64,000 bases of DNA from Leucobacter chromiiresistens (GCF_900102345.1 NZ_FNKB01000001.1:620001-684000), one strand, 5' to 3'. Shown: positions 36,338 through 50,093, counted from the stretch's first letter. The notes: generated from the letters alone by a model not told the origin. Numbers and translations are program-made.

Positions 36338-36992
36338 GTCTCACGATTTTAGCGCGGAAGACGCGGGTGGTTTCGGCGAGCAGCCCATTCGACGCCAATT
36401 CGGCGCCCAGCTCTGCAACCTCGACTCCGCGCACACGATGCTTCTGCAGCACCTTCGCCGCCGCCTCGATCTCGTTCTCCACGGAGGAGCCCTTCAAGAA
36501 GAGCATCTCCCCGCCGTCTCGCAGCAGTGGGGCCGTGAGCGGAACGAGCTTCCGCAGAGCGGTGACCGCGCGCGCCGTGACCTGATCGACGTCGAAGGCG
36601 CCGTGGAACTCCTCCGCGCGCCCGCGGCGCACCTCGGCGTTCGCCAGCCCGAGCACCTCGATCTGCTCGGAGAGCCACGCGCACCGGCGCTCCATCGGCT
36701 CGATGAGGAGGAACTGCGCATCCGGCCGAACGATGGCGAGCACGAGGCCGGGCATGCCGCCGCCGGTCCCGATGTCGGCGACGCGCGCCCCCGCGCCGAT
36801 GAGCGGTGCGAGCAGGGCGCTGTTGACCACGTGACGCGTCCAGAGCCGCGGCGCCTCGAGCGGCCCGATGAGACCGAGCTCCTCGCCCCGCGCACCGAGG
36901 TCCGCCGCGAACGCCCGGAGCACGTCGATGCGGTCGCCGGCGAGCACCGCTGCCGCAGCGGGCTCCTGCTCGATCAGCTGCTCGACGGGCAT
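36330..36992 (-). CDS. rsmG: 16S rRNA (guanine-527-N7)-methyltransferase RsmG
   Basis: A 220-residue Rossmann methyltransferase (GidB). The SAM motif is RVADIGTGGGMPGLVLAI, followed by EPMERRCAWLSEQIEVLGL and the catalytic-region segment VTARAVTALRKLVP. ATG 36992 has AAGGA 6-7 nt upstream. A parS site lies 17 nt further upstream, between this gene and jag. Loss of RsmG gives low-level streptomycin resistance in other bacteria; this copy looks intact. Confidence 0.93.
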   Translation of the reverse strand: MPVEQLIEQEPAAAAVLAGDRIDVLRAFAADLGARGEELGLIGPLEAPRLWTRHVVNSALLAPLIGAGARVADIGTGGGMPGLVLAIVRPDAQFLLIEPMERRCAWLSEQIEVLGLANAEVRRGRAEEFHGAFDVDQVTARAVTALRKLVPLTAPLLRDGGEMLFLKGSSVENEIEAAAKVLQKHRVRGVEVAELGAELASNGLLAETTRVFRAKIVRHG

Positions 36993-37008
36993 GGTCGTCC
37001 TTCCAGAG

Positions 37009-37022
37009 GTTTCACGTGAAAC
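37009..37022. promoter_or_regulatory. parS site upstream of rsmG
   Basis: GTTTCACGTGAAAC is a perfect palindrome matching the 14-bp core of the bacterial parS consensus. It lies between jag and rsmG, about 5 kb from dnaN, and should bind the ParB encoded at 34382. Confidence 0.88.
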
Positions 37023-37032
37023 GGGCGCGCAC

Positions 37033-37542
37033 TCAGGCGCGGCTGATGACCAGACGACGGTCCCGGCCCTCGCCACGCGACTCGGAGAAGTAGCCGCGAT
37101 CCGCGACATCGTCGTGCACGAGCTTGCGCTCGTACGACGACATCGGTTCGAGCTCGACCTGGTCGCGACCCGCCGCGATCTGCGCGACGGCCGCATCGAC
37201 CATGCGCTTGAGCTCCCCGGCGCGCGCGTCGCGCGAGCCGCCGACGTCCACGATGAGGCGCGAGAAGCGCCCGGTCTTCGCCTGCACCGCGAGTCGCGTG
37301 AGATCCTGCAGGGCCTGCACGGTCTCCGCGCCCGTCAGGCGCTCGAGGTCGGCGTCGCCGCCGGTGACCGAGACGTAGGCCCGGCCGTTGGCGACGTCGA
37401 TGTCGATATCGCCATCGAGGTCCGCGATGTCGAGCAGGCCCTCGATGTAGTCCGCAGCCAGATCCCCGTCGGCCTCGAGCTCTTCCAGGCTGAGTTCTTC
37501 CGCCGCCGTGTCGGCAGCCGCGCGGTCGTCGTTCGCCATCAC
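37033..37542 (-). CDS. jag: Jag/KhpB RNA-binding protein (KH and R3H domains)
   Basis: A 169-residue protein. An acidic N-terminus is followed by a Jag-type KH domain (TGAETVQALQDLTRLAVQAK) and a C-terminal R3H domain (MSSYERKLVHDDVADRGYFS). It binds RNA with KhpA and affects cell division and envelope genes in Gram-positive bacteria. Its start overlaps the yidC stop codon by 4 nt, the usual arrangement. Confidence 0.9.
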   Translation of the reverse strand: MMANDDRAAADTAAEELSLEELEADGDLAADYIEGLLDIADLDGDIDIDVANGRAYVSVTGGDADLERLTGAETVQALQDLTRLAVQAKTGRFSRLIVDVGGSRDARAGELKRMVDAAVAQIAAGRDQVELEPMSSYERKLVHDDVADRGYFSESRGEGRDRRLVISRA

Positions 37543-38492
37543 TTGCCCTTCTTCTTCGATCGCTTGGCGCTCACCGGCTGCTGACGCTGACCCGCCTTCG
37601 GGGGAGCGATCACCTCGCCGCGAGCCTGCGCGCGCTTCTCATCGTCCGTCAGCTTGCCCTTGGCCTTGAGGCGCTCCTGGCGCGCGCGCCAGGCATCGCT
37701 GCCCGGCGTCGGCATGTTGCGGATCACGATGAACTGCTGCCCCATCGTCCACAGGTTCGAGGTGAACCAGTAGACGTTGAGCGCCAGCGGGAAGGCGACG
37801 CCGGAGAAGAGGAACGCGAAGGGGATGATGTAGAGCAGGATGCGCTGCTGGCGGTACATCGGCGAGTTCTTCGTCTCGTCCGAGACGTTCTTCGACATGA
37901 TCTGCAGCTGCGTGAAGAACTGCGACCCGATCATGAGGATGACGTTGATGCCGAGCAGCACGACCACGGTCCAGTTGCCCGACTCCCAGCCCTGCGTGAA
38001 GGTCATCTTCAGCGGGGCGCCGAAGAGCTCCGCCGCGTTGAAGTTCTTGGTGAGCTCCGCCGTCATGAAGCCGATGCCCGTCGTGTTGTCCGAGGCGTGG
38101 CGCAGCACGTAGAAGAGCGAGAAGAAGACCGGCATCTGGATGAGGATCGGCAGGCACGACGAGAACGGGTTCGTTCCGTGCTTCTTGTACAGAGCCATCG
38201 TCTCCCGGCTCATCGCCTCGCGGGAGTACTGATCCTTCTTGCCCTTGTACTTGTCCTGGATCTTCTTCATCTCGGGAGCGAGATCCATCATGCGCCGCTG
38301 CGACTTGATCTGCCGCACCGTCACGGGGATCAGCGCCGAACGGACCACGACGACGAGACCGATGATCGAGAGCACCCAGGTGAGGCCCGACTCCGGATCC
38401 ATGCCGATCCAGGTGAAGGCCTGGTGCCAGACCGCGAGCACGAGCTCGACGAGCCAGCGCAGCGGCCACAGGATTGTTTCGAAGAAGTCCAC
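37539..38492 (-). CDS. yidC: Membrane protein insertase YidC
   Basis: A 317-residue Oxa1/YidC-type insertase without the large Gram-negative periplasmic domain. The amphipathic coiled region is RRMMDLAPEMKKIQDKYKGK, then NPFSSCLPILIQMPVFFSLF. The core helices carry the hydrophilic-groove arginine in SALIPVTVRQIK. A basic tail (KRSKKKGK) contacts the ribosome. It inserts and folds membrane proteins with or without Sec. It lies 4 nt downstream of yidD. Confidence 0.94.
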   Translation of the reverse strand: MDFFETILWPLRWLVELVLAVWHQAFTWIGMDPESGLTWVLSIIGLVVVVRSALIPVTVRQIKSQRRMMDLAPEMKKIQDKYKGKKDQYSREAMSRETMALYKKHGTNPFSSCLPILIQMPVFFSLFYVLRHASDNTTGIGFMTAELTKNFNAAELFGAPLKMTFTQGWESGNWTVVVLLGINVILMIGSQFFTQLQIMSKNVSDETKNSPMYRQQRILLYIIPFAFLFSGVAFPLALNVYWFTSNLWTMGQQFIVIRNMPTPGSDAWRARQERLKAKGKLTDDEKRAQARGEVIAPPKAGQRQQPVSAKRSKKKGK

Positions 38493-38496
38493 CGGG

Positions 38497-38805
38497 TTAA
38501 GCCTTTCGCTCGATGGGGCGGACGAAGCCGCGGGTGTTGGTCACGAAATGGGAGTGCGCGCGCGGCGGCACGTCATCGATGCCTCCGACCGTGAACGGAT
38601 TGCAGCGCAGCAACCGCCACGCGGTGAGCGCGGTTCCGACGACGAAGCCGCGGGATTGATACGCCTCAACAGCGTATCTGGAACACGATGGATAATACCT
38701 GCACACCTCGCCGTACAGAGGCGACACCCATCTGCGGTAGAGGTGCATGCAGGCGAGCGCGACGTTCCGCGGAAGCAGCCAGAGCTCGGCGGCGAATCGC
38801 ATCAC
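38497..38805 (-). CDS. yidD: Membrane protein insertion efficiency factor YidD
   Basis: A 102-residue YidD. The family motif is [19 protein letters not shown], followed by [19 protein letters not shown]. The N-terminus is an amphipathic, membrane-associated helix. It overlaps the rnpA stop codon by 4 nt and aids YidC-dependent insertion. Confidence 0.93.
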   Translation of the reverse strand: MMRFAAELWLLPRNVALACMHLYRRWVSPLYGEVCRYYPSCSRYAVEAYQSRGFVVGTALTAWRLLRCNPFTVGGIDDVPPRAHSHFVTNTRGFVRPIERKA

Positions 38806-39164
38806 GGCTCGGCCTTCGCGGGAGCCTGCCAGCGCTCGACGCGGTCGAGCGCCCGGGAGATCTCCCGCTCGAGATCCGCGAACTCGGCCTCAGCAGCTGC
38901 AGGGAGGGCGCGGAACACCACGTCGACCCCCGAGATGCCGCGGTGCAGGCGCTCCTCGACGATCGACTTCATACGCCGACGCACCAGGTTGCGCGTCACG
39001 GCATTGCCCACGGCCTTCGAGATGATGAAGCCGAAGCGCGCATCGTCTGCGGGGGAACGCAAAACCGCGTGGGTGATGCATAACGCACCTCCCACGCGGC
39101 GTCCGGCACGAACGGTCTGCCGGTAGTCCTCTCCCCGGGTCACACGATTGCGCCGTGCAGGCAT
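38802..39164 (-). CDS. rnpA: Ribonuclease P protein component
   Basis: A 120-residue RnpA with [20 protein letters not shown] as the RNR motif that binds RNase P RNA, and a basic N-terminus ([20 protein letters not shown]). It processes tRNA 5' ends with the RNA subunit, which is not in this window. It lies 23 nt downstream of rpmH. Confidence 0.94.
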   Translation of the reverse strand: MPARRNRVTRGEDYRQTVRAGRRVGGALCITHAVLRSPADDARFGFIISKAVGNAVTRNLVRRRMKSIVEERLHRGISGVDVVFRALPAAAEAEFADLEREISRALDRVERWQAPAKAEP

Positions 39165-39187
39165 GACCGACGGGGGGAGTCAGGCGA

Positions 39188-39325
39188 TTACGCGGTGAGC
39201 TTCGAGCGGCCCTTGCCGCGACGAGCCGCCACGATGGCGCGGCCGGCGCGCGTGCGCATGCGGGCGCGGAAGCCGTGCACCTTGGCGCGGCGGCGGTTGT
39301 TGGGCTGGAAGGTACGCTTGCTCAT
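39188..39325 (-). CDS. rpmH: 50S ribosomal protein L34
   Basis: A 45-residue L34 that starts [20 protein letters not shown] and ends GRSKLTA, the canonical short basic protein. It begins with ATG 39325. It is the first gene of the leftward rpmH-rnpA-yidD-yidC-jag-rsmG-parA-parB series and is divergent from dnaA. Confidence 0.95.
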   Translation of the reverse strand: MSKRTFQPNNRRRAKVHGFRARMRTRAGRAIVAARRGKGRSKLTA

Positions 39326-39734
39326 AGTGAAGACTCCGTGACTTATGGGATAGATCCCCACGCCTCAGGGGCGGTGAGGAAGTCGGATGTTGGCTGCTCG
39401 CGCACGCGCACTGGTCCGCGCATCCGGGATATTCCGAGCACACGGTGATGCGCTCGTCTGGCACGAGCCACCCATACAAGGTCTTTACTCTACGCCTTCC
39501 GCACGATTCCGTCAAAGTTGAGCGCGATCGGGGATGGCCCGGTCGCGCGCGGCGGGCGCCCCGCGCCGAGCGTGGAAGTCGACTTGCCTGTGGACAAATC
39601 TGTGACTAACGTGGGCGCAAGCGTTTCCACACGGCCGCACTCCGCTGATTTTCCGCGAGATTGTGCCCTTCCGTCTGTGGATAAGCCTGGGTATAACGGG
39701 CATTCTTCATGATGAACAGCGAGCCGGGAGCAAC
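39326..39734. other. rpmH-dnaA intergenic region with DnaA boxes
   Basis: About 400 bp with no gene. It contains TGTGGACAA (39589-39597) and a perfect TGTGGATAA (39676-39684), and supplies the divergent promoters of rpmH and dnaA. The boxes near dnaA suggest autoregulation, or a second part of a bipartite origin together with 41202-41598. Confidence 0.7.
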
Positions 39735-41201
39735 GTGACTGAGGACGAACTGCAGGAAGTCTGGGAGCGCGTGACGCAGGCGGTCATGGGAGACCCGGCG
39801 GTCGGGCCGGCGGTCGGCGCGCAGCTCGCTCTCGCGCTGCCTCGGGGCATCGCGGCGGGCACGCTCTATCTCGCCGTGCAGCTCGACTTCACGCTCAAGC
39901 TGCTCGAGAACCGCCTTCGCCCGGCGATCATGGCCGCCATCGCGCGGATTCCCGAAGCGCACGAGATCGACAACTTCATCGTCATCGTCGACGAGGACGC
40001 CCACCCCGACATCGATCCCGAACCCGCGCCCGAGCCGCAGCCCGCAGCCGCTTCGGTACGTGAGAGCGACGCTCCCGATTTCGGCGGCGCCCGGTTCGAC
40101 TCGCCGCGCCACGATACGCAGCGCCCCGTCGCGGAACCGCGCCGCCGCCACGGAGCCGATGAGGCCGTGGACAGCCGACTCAACGAGAAGTATCGGTTCG
40201 ACAGCTTCGTGATCGGTCAGTCGAACCGCTTCGCGCACGCGGCTGCCGTCGCCGTCGCGGAGGCCCCCGCCCGTGCCTACAACCCGCTGTTCATCTACGG
40301 CGACTCCGGCCTCGGGAAGACCCACCTGCTGCACGCGATCGGCCACTACGCACGCGAGCTCTTCCCCGACGTGCGCGTTCGGTACGTGAGCTCGGAGGAT
40401 TTCACGAACGACTTCATCAACTCGATCGCGAACAACCAGGGCGCCGCCTTCCATGCGCGCTACCGGAGCGTCGACATCCTCCTCGTCGACGACATCCAGT
40501 TCCTCGAGGACAAGGTGGAGACGCAGGAGGCCTTCTTCCACACGTTCAACACGCTGCACGACCACAACAAGCAGGTCGTCATCACGAGCGACGTGCAGCC
40601 CAAGCAGCTCCGAGGCTTCGAGGAGCGCATGCTCTCCCGCTTCGAGTGGGGTCTGCTCACCGACATCCAGGTCCCCGACCTCGAGACCCGAATCGCGATC
40701 CTCCGCAAGAAGGCGGAGCGGGAGAGCCTCGTGATCGACGACAGCATCCTCGAATTCATCGCGAGCAAGTTCTCCTCCAACATCCGCGAACTCGAGGGCA
40801 CGCTGATTCGCGTCACCGCCTACGCCAGCCTGAATCAGCAGCGCATCGACATGCAGCTCGTGCACACGGTGCTCAAGGACCTCATCACCCTCGATGCCGA
40901 CAACGAGGTGCAGCCCTCCGACATCATCAGTAAGACGGCCGAGTACTTCGACCTGTCGGTCGACGATCTCTACGGGCCGACCCGCGCGCAGCAGATCGCA
41001 ACATCGCGGCAGATCGCGATGTACCTGTGCCGGGAGCTCACGCCGCTCTCGCTTCCCAAGATCGGACAGCTCTTCGGGGGGCGCGACCACACGACGGTGA
41101 TGTACGCGCACAAGAAGATCTCGCAGCTGATCGCCGAGCGCCGTTCCATCTACAACCAGGTCACGGAGCTGACGACCCGCATCAAGCAGGGCACGCGCTG
41201 A
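39735..41201 (+). CDS. dnaA: Chromosomal replication initiator DnaA
   Basis: A 488-residue DnaA. Domain I covers the first 85 or so residues, with an acidic, Pro-rich domain II. Domain III has Walker [16 protein letters not shown], Walker [14 protein letters not shown] and the sensor regions. Domain IV has the DNA-binding signature [18 protein letters not shown] 39735 follows GGGAG by 4 nt; the frame extends to 39663 through a DnaA box and is not used. DnaA boxes on both sides show oriC is here. Confidence 0.96.
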   Translation: MTEDELQEVWERVTQAVMGDPAVGPAVGAQLALALPRGIAAGTLYLAVQLDFTLKLLENRLRPAIMAAIARIPEAHEIDNFIVIVDEDAHPDIDPEPAPEPQPAAASVRESDAPDFGGARFDSPRHDTQRPVAEPRRRHGADEAVDSRLNEKYRFDSFVIGQSNRFAHAAAVAVAEAPARAYNPLFIYGDSGLGKTHLLHAIGHYARELFPDVRVRYVSSEDFTNDFINSIANNQGAAFHARYRSVDILLVDDIQFLEDKVETQEAFFHTFNTLHDHNKQVVITSDVQPKQLRGFEERMLSRFEWGLLTDIQVPDLETRIAILRKKAERESLVIDDSILEFIASKFSSNIRELEGTLIRVTAYASLNQQRIDMQLVHTVLKDLITLDADNEVQPSDIISKTAEYFDLSVDDLYGPTRAQQIATSRQIAMYLCRELTPLSLPKIGQLFGGRDHTTVMYAHKKISQLIAERRSIYNQVTELTTRIKQGTR

Positions 41202-41598
41202 ACGAGTTATCCACAGACATTCATGCACATGTGAATATCTGGGGAGAACCGAGCCGTTTCTGTGCATGGATCGCGATGACCTGTGCACGAGGGGTCCGCC
41301 GCGTACTTCGGCATCATCCCGCGGTTCAGCCTTCATCCACCGCGATTGCACAACTCACATTCGTGTAGTTCTCTTACAAGAATTGGGATCGCTCCGGTTA
41401 TCCACAGAATCCACAGCCGTTAACACTGTTAACACTTCTCATCTCTTCAGACGGGCGTTCGATCACGCGATCCGGATCAGGCCGAACGCCGGCGCCGGGC
41501 ACAACGCGTACTCTCGGATGCCGAGCCCTCGGGAGTATGCAAAGATTGTCAGGCCGAGGAGAACGACGCGACCCAGAACGCGTGCGAAGGGAAGCCCG
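41202..41598. other. oriC, dnaA-dnaN intergenic region
   Basis: A gene-free 397 bp with perfect DnaA boxes TTATCCACA at 41207-41215 and 41398-41406, and weaker ones at 41335-41343 (ATCCAC core) and 41407-41415 (GAATCCACA). An exact tandem 9-mer, GTTAACACT twice, occupies 41419-41436 and is locally AT-rich, a candidate unwinding element next to the right-hand box pair. Position and content match actinobacterial origins. Confidence 0.85.
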
Positions 41599-42741
41599 AT
41601 GCGATTTACCGTCAATCGTGACGTATTCAGCGATGCTGTGTCTTTCGCAGTCAAACTGCTCCCTCCTCGCCCGACGCAGCCGCTCTTGAGCGGAGCGCTC
41701 ATCGAAGCTGAGGGCGATCAGCTCACCGTGTCGTCGTTCGACTACGAGGTCTCGGCTCGCACCTCCATCTCCGCGGTCGTCGCAGACGCCGGCCGCGCAC
41801 TCGTCTCCGGTCGCCTGCTCGGCGAGATCGCGCAGCGCCTGCCGCATTCGGACGTGGAGGTGTCGCTGCTGGAGAGCCGGGTGGAAGTGCGCTGCGGTTC
41901 GGCCTCCTTCAGTCTTCCCGCGATGCCCGTGGAGGAGTACCCCCAGATCCCGAAGATCGATTCGGTGTCGGGCTCGGTTCCGGCCGATGTATTCTCCGAA
42001 GCCGTCTCGCAGGTGTCCCTGGCTGCGTCGAAGGACGATGTGACGCCGGTGATCACCGGCGTGCAGTTCGAAGTCGACGCGAATTCGGTGACGTTGACGG
42101 CCACGGACCGCTACCGCGTCGCGATGCGCAGCATCGACTGGGAGCATCGGGATGCGAGCGAGTCATTGAACGCCCTGGTCCCGTCGAAGATCGTCACCGA
42201 GGTGGGTAAGACGTTCTCGGGCGTGGGCGAGGTCCAGGTGAGCGTCGTGAAGGACGCGGATCGCGAGCTCGTGGCGTTCACCGGCGGCACGAAGACGGTG
42301 ACGTCCCTGCTCATCAAGGGCAATTACCCGCCGGTGGGGCGCCTGTTCCCCGAGAGCGTCGAGAACTACGCCGTGGTGAGCACCTCGGAACTCATCGAGG
42401 CGGTGGGTCGCGTCGGGCTCGTGCTCGAACGCGAGGCCGCCCTCCGCTTCTCCTTCGCCGAGGGCGTCGTCACGCTGGAGGCGGCGGGCACGGAATCGGC
42501 TCAGGCGGTCGAGACGGTCGACGCGCATCTGGTCGGCGATGACATGGTGGTTTCGCTCAAGCCTCAGTTCCTGCTCGATGGTCTGCGCTCGACGCATTCG
42601 GAGTTCGCTCGGATCGGCTTCACCCGCACGGACAACCCGGGCAAGCCCGGGCCGGTGCTGATCACCAGCCAGCGCAGCAAGGACGACGCGGACGAGAAGA
42701 GCTTCCGCTACCTCCTGCAGCCGAACCTGCTGCTGCGGTAG
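41599..42741 (+). CDS. dnaN: DNA polymerase III beta clamp
   Basis: A 380-residue sliding clamp with three repeated domains. It begins MRFTVNRDVFSDAVSFAVKL and ends in the C-terminal arch sequence YLLQPNLLLR. ATG 41599 follows AAGGGA by 6 nt; the open frame back to 41266 crosses oriC and is not coding. It tethers Pol III and other partners to DNA. recF starts 7 nt downstream. Confidence 0.95.
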   Translation: MRFTVNRDVFSDAVSFAVKLLPPRPTQPLLSGALIEAEGDQLTVSSFDYEVSARTSISAVVADAGRALVSGRLLGEIAQRLPHSDVEVSLLESRVEVRCGSASFSLPAMPVEEYPQIPKIDSVSGSVPADVFSEAVSQVSLAASKDDVTPVITGVQFEVDANSVTLTATDRYRVAMRSIDWEHRDASESLNALVPSKIVTEVGKTFSGVGEVQVSVVKDADRELVAFTGGTKTVTSLLIKGNYPPVGRLFPESVENYAVVSTSELIEAVGRVGLVLEREAALRFSFAEGVVTLEAAGTESAQAVETVDAHLVGDDMVVSLKPQFLLDGLRSTHSEFARIGFTRTDNPGKPGPVLITSQRSKDDADEKSFRYLLQPNLLLR

Positions 42742-42748
42742 GTTCGGG

Positions 42749-43954
42749 ATGCGGGTAGCGCATCTCTCCCTGGGCGATTTCCGCAACTACGCGTCTGCGG
42801 AGCTCGGTCTGTCGGCCGGTCCCAATCTGCTGATCGGGCAGAACGGCCAGGGGAAGACGAATCTCGTCGAGGCGATCGCCTACTTCGCTACGCTGCGCTC
42901 TCACCGGGTCTCCGGCGATGCCGCCCTCATCCGCGCCGGTCGATCGTCGGCGATCGCCCGCATGCGCGTTCGTGCGGGGGAGCGCGAGGTGCGGCTCGAG
43001 CTCCAGCTCAACCAGGGGAGTGCGAATCGCGCGCAGGTGAACGGCAATGCCGTTCGCCCGCGCGAGGTTACAAGGTGGTTCTCCGCAGTGACGTTCGCTC
43101 CCGAAGACCTGATTATCGTTCGTGGAGAGCCCTCAGGACGGCGGCGCTTCTTGGATGATGCGCTGCTCGCCCGACATCCGGTCGCCTCAGGGGCGCTCAG
43201 CGACTACGAAAAGGTGGTGCGTCAGCGCACCTCGCTCTTGAAGTCTGCGCGCGGGCGAGGCCAGTCCGCTTTGGCGACCCTTCCGGTCTGGGATGATCAG
43301 CTGGTCGACCATGGAACCCAGATCATGCTCGCTCGCCGAGAGCTGCTGCGCGATCTGAGTGAACCCCTGCGCGACCACTACGCCGCGCTGGTCGGCGGCG
43401 ATCACGCGCCGCGGGTGTCGATGTTCGAGAGCGTCGGCGATGCGCGGCAGTCCGCTTCCGTTTCACGTGAAACACCGTCCGACGAGGATCTCGTCCGCGA
43501 GGCCGACGTTTCACGTGAAACGCTCGCGCGTGAATTCCGAGAAGCGCTCGCAATAGTCCGCGGCCGCGAGATCGAGCGCGGCGTCACGCTCGTCGGCCCC
43601 CATCGCGACGATCTGGCACTCGCTCTCAATGGTCTCCCGGTGAAGGGGTTCGCGAGTCACGGCGAATCCTGGTCATTCGCACTCTCACTCAAACTCGCTC
43701 TCGCCGAACTGCTGAGGAACGAATCCACGGCCGGCGATCCGGTGATCATTCTCGATGACGTGTTCGCCGAGCTCGACGCGACGCGGCGCGGTCGACTGAT
43801 GCGTGCGGTGGCCGACTACGAACAGGTGATCGTCACGGCGGCGGTCGAGGCCGACGTTCCCGATGACGTGGCGTGGCGTCGCACGCGGATCTCGGCGGGC
43901 ACCCTGGAGCCTGATCGTACCGAAGAGACGTCGGAGTCGCCGGATGGTGCCTGA
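42749..43954 (+). CDS. recF: DNA replication and repair protein RecF
   Basis: A 401-residue SMC-like ATPase. Walker A is LLIGQNGQGKTNLVEAIAYF. The signature segment lies at SHGESWSFALSLKLALAEL, and Walker B is PVIILDDVFAELDATRRGRL. It loads RecA at gaps. Two parS sites are embedded in its coding sequence (43460 and 43508), each encoding VSRET, in a region corresponding to a variable lobe. Its end overlaps the DUF721 gene by 11 nt. Confidence 0.94.
   Translation: MRVAHLSLGDFRNYASAELGLSAGPNLLIGQNGQGKTNLVEAIAYFATLRSHRVSGDAALIRAGRSSAIARMRVRAGEREVRLELQLNQGSANRAQVNGNAVRPREVTRWFSAVTFAPEDLIIVRGEPSGRRRFLDDALLARHPVASGALSDYEKVVRQRTSLLKSARGRGQSALATLPVWDDQLVDHGTQIMLARRELLRDLSEPLRDHYAALVGGDHAPRVSMFESVGDARQSASVSRETPSDEDLVREADVSRETLAREFREALAIVRGREIERGVTLVGPHRDDLALALNGLPVKGFASHGESWSFALSLKLALAELLRNESTAGDPVIILDDVFAELDATRRGRLMRAVADYEQVIVTAAVEADVPDDVAWRRTRISAGTLEPDRTEETSESPDGA
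43460..43521. promoter_or_regulatory. Pair of parS sites inside recF
   Basis: Perfect GTTTCACGTGAAAC cores at 43460-43473 and 43508-43521, 48 bp apart start to start. A one-mismatch relative (GTTTCACGTGGAAC) occurs in gyrB at 45068-45081. These should nucleate ParB loading close to oriC. Confidence 0.88.
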
Positions 43955-44435
43955 GGATCGGACGCCGTTCGCCACGGAGGCGTATCTGCGCGCCAAGTCG
44001 GTGTGGCGCGGTGTACCGCACCGCCGCCGAGCCCGGCGGCAGGAGGACAGCGCCGCGGGCGGCAGTCCGTTCGGCTTCGGGCGCGATCCGCGCGCTCTCT
44101 CGGACGTGCTGGTGACGGTCGCCTCCGATATGGGGTGGAGTGTCGAACTGGAGCAGGCGCGTCTGATCGGGGAGTGGCCGGAATTCGCTGGCGGAGCGAC
44201 CGCGGAGCACACGAACGTTGTCGGCATCAGCCACGGCGTGCTGCAGATCCAGTGCGACTCGACGACTTGGGCGACCGAACTGCGCCGGCTCCGCGGCGAA
44301 CTGCTCACGCGGCTGCTGCGGGACTACCCCGATTCTGAGGTGCGTGACATCCGCTTCCTCGCCCCTGGAGCCCCGAGTTGGCGGCACGGACCGCGCTCGG
44401 TTCCCGGACGCGGTCCGCGCGATACGTACGGGTGA
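43944..44435 (+). CDS. DUF721 (DciA-like) protein
   Basis: A 163-residue protein always found between recF and gyrB in actinobacteria. A basic, disordered N-terminus precedes the DUF721 domain (LEQARLIGEWPEFAGGATAE through HGVLQIQCDSTTWATELRRL). DUF721 is related to DciA, the ancestral replicative-helicase loader or operator, which fits its place at the origin. ATG 43944 overlaps the recF stop. The exact role in actinobacteria follows from family work and is not shown here. Confidence 0.88.
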   Translation: MVPEDRTPFATEAYLRAKSVWRGVPHRRRARRQEDSAAGGSPFGFGRDPRALSDVLVTVASDMGWSVELEQARLIGEWPEFAGGATAEHTNVVGISHGVLQIQCDSTTWATELRRLRGELLTRLLRDYPDSEVRDIRFLAPGAPSWRHGPRSVPGRGPRDTYG

Positions 44436-44610
44436 CCCGGCTGTTTCCGAGCGCGGCCGCGCACGGATCGACGTGCGAACGGTCGTCGGATACGGATAAG
44501 GGGACGATCCCCGGCGAATTCGGGGGTTCTGAGGCCCCTAACGCGCCTGTGGCGGCCTGAATCTTGATAAGCTGGACGGCGGAAGTGGATGGGGCTCGAA
44601 CGCGCCCTGA

Positions 44611-49184
<4,574 letters not shown>

Positions 49185-49192
<8 letters not shown>

Positions 49193-49592
49193 CACTGTCG
49201 CCGACAAACTGGCCAAGAAGACCCGTAAGAAGGCGCCGGCGAAGCAGGTTCGCCTCAAGCTCGTCTACGTCGACTTCTGGTCGGCGGTGAAGTTCTCGTT
49301 CCTCGTCGCCATCTGCTTCGCGGTCGTCAGCGTCGTCTCGACGATCCTCGTCTACACCGTGCTGCTGCAGACCGGTGTATTCGCGCAGGTCGACCAGCTG
49401 TTCATGGACATCGTGGGCGAGGACAACAGCCTCATGAAGATCATCGGCTTCCCGCAGGTGCTCGGCTTCTCCGTGGTCGTCGGCATTCTCAACGTGATCG
49501 TGGGCACCGCACTCGGGGCGGTCGGATCCCTCGTCTACAACCTGCTCGTGCGGGTTCTCGGCGGATTCCAGCTCGGGTTCACGAGCAACTGA
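49185..49592 (+). CDS. DUF3566 transmembrane protein
   Basis: A 135-residue protein with a basic N-terminal tail ([20 protein letters not shown]), then two membrane helices (about residues 38-62 and 85-112) characteristic of DUF3566. The gene follows gyrA in most actinobacteria, here with an 8-nt overlap. Function unknown. Confidence 0.9.
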
Positions 49593-49595
49593 GCC

Positions 49596-49625
49596 GTGGC
49601 CCGGCCCCGGTGAGGGTCGGGCCAC
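49596..49625 (+). terminator. Terminator of the gyrase operon
   Basis: Arms GTGGCCCGG (49596-49604) and TCGGGCCAC (49617-49625) form a GC-rich stem 4 nt after the DUF3566 stop codon. Confidence 0.6.
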
Positions 49626-49687
49626 GCCCGGTATCCGCAGACGATTTCGGATTTGTCTCGGATTCGGGTAGAGTCATTGCTTGGTCG

Positions 49688-49761
49688 GGGGCTATAGCTC
49701 AGGTGGTTAGAGCGCTTCACTGATAATGAAGAGGTCCCAGGTTCAAGTCCTGGTAGCCCCA
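49688..49761 (+). tRNA. tRNA-Ile (GAU)
   Basis: 74 nt forming a full cloverleaf. The acceptor GGGGCTA pairs with TAGCCCC, the anticodon loop is CTGATAA (anticodon GAT), and the T-loop is GTTCAAGTC. A TAGAGT -10 box is at 49669-49674. It is followed by a strong terminator. Confidence 0.97.
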
Positions 49762-49769
49762 CCGAAACC

Positions 49770-49808
49770 ACACGAAAGCCCCGCTGCATCTCGGCGGGGC
49801 TTTCGTGT
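49770..49808 (+). terminator. Terminator after tRNA-Ile
   Basis: Perfect 15-bp arms ACACGAAAGCCCCGC (49770-49784) and GCGGGGCTTTCGTGT (49794-49808) begin 8 nt after the tRNA end. Confidence 0.85.
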
Positions 49809-49881
49809 TCCCGGGCTCGGGCGCGAGGAGCGGATGCACCGGTCTGCCGCGGCCTGCGAGCCGGATCGCGGCACGGCCGCT

Positions 49882-49910
49882 TTGCGCTTCACGAAGGAAG
49901 TCTGTAGAGT
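49882..49910 (+). promoter_or_regulatory. Promoter of tRNA-Ala
   Basis: TTGCGC (49882-49887) and TAGAGT (49905-49910) have a 17-bp spacer. They lie about 57 bp before the tRNA 5' end. Confidence 0.55.
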
Positions 49911-49967
49911 AGATCGAGTTGTTCCGGTCTGCGACGGGAGCGACGAGTGGAAGTCTTCGACTCCCAC

Positions 49968-50040
49968 GGGTCCTTAACTCAGTTGGTAGAGTGCCTGCTT
50001 TGCAAGCAGGATGTCGGGAGTTCGATTCTCCCAGGATCCA
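49968..50040 (+). tRNA. tRNA-Ala (UGC), attachment site of the adjacent element
   Basis: 73 nt. The acceptor GGGTCCT pairs with AGGATCC (one G-U pair), the anticodon loop is TTTGCAA (anticodon TGC), and the T-loop is GTTCGATTC. Its last 23 nt plus one base form the left copy of a 24-bp repeat that recurs at 57977-58000, so the tRNA is kept intact by the integrated element. Confidence 0.97.
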
Positions 50041-50041
50041 C
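50018..50041. repeat. attL core (24-bp direct repeat)
   Basis: The repeat runs from GAGTTCGATTCTCCC to CAGGATCCAC and covers the T-loop, 3' T-stem and acceptor of tRNA-Ala. It is identical to 57977-58000. It diverges directly on both sides. Confidence 0.92.
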
Positions 50042-50050
50042 AAACTGATT

Positions 50051-50089
50051 GGCCCCGACTTCCCTAGAAAACATTGGGAAGTCGGGGCC
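50051..50089 (+). terminator. Terminator supplied by the element for tRNA-Ala
   Basis: Perfect 14-bp arms GGCCCCGACTTCCC (50051-50064) and GGGAAGTCGGGGCC (50076-50089) are followed by TTTCTCATT. It replaces the native tRNA terminator that now lies beyond attR, and may also stop transcription of the integrase gene. Confidence 0.8.
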
Positions 50090-50093
50090 TTTC

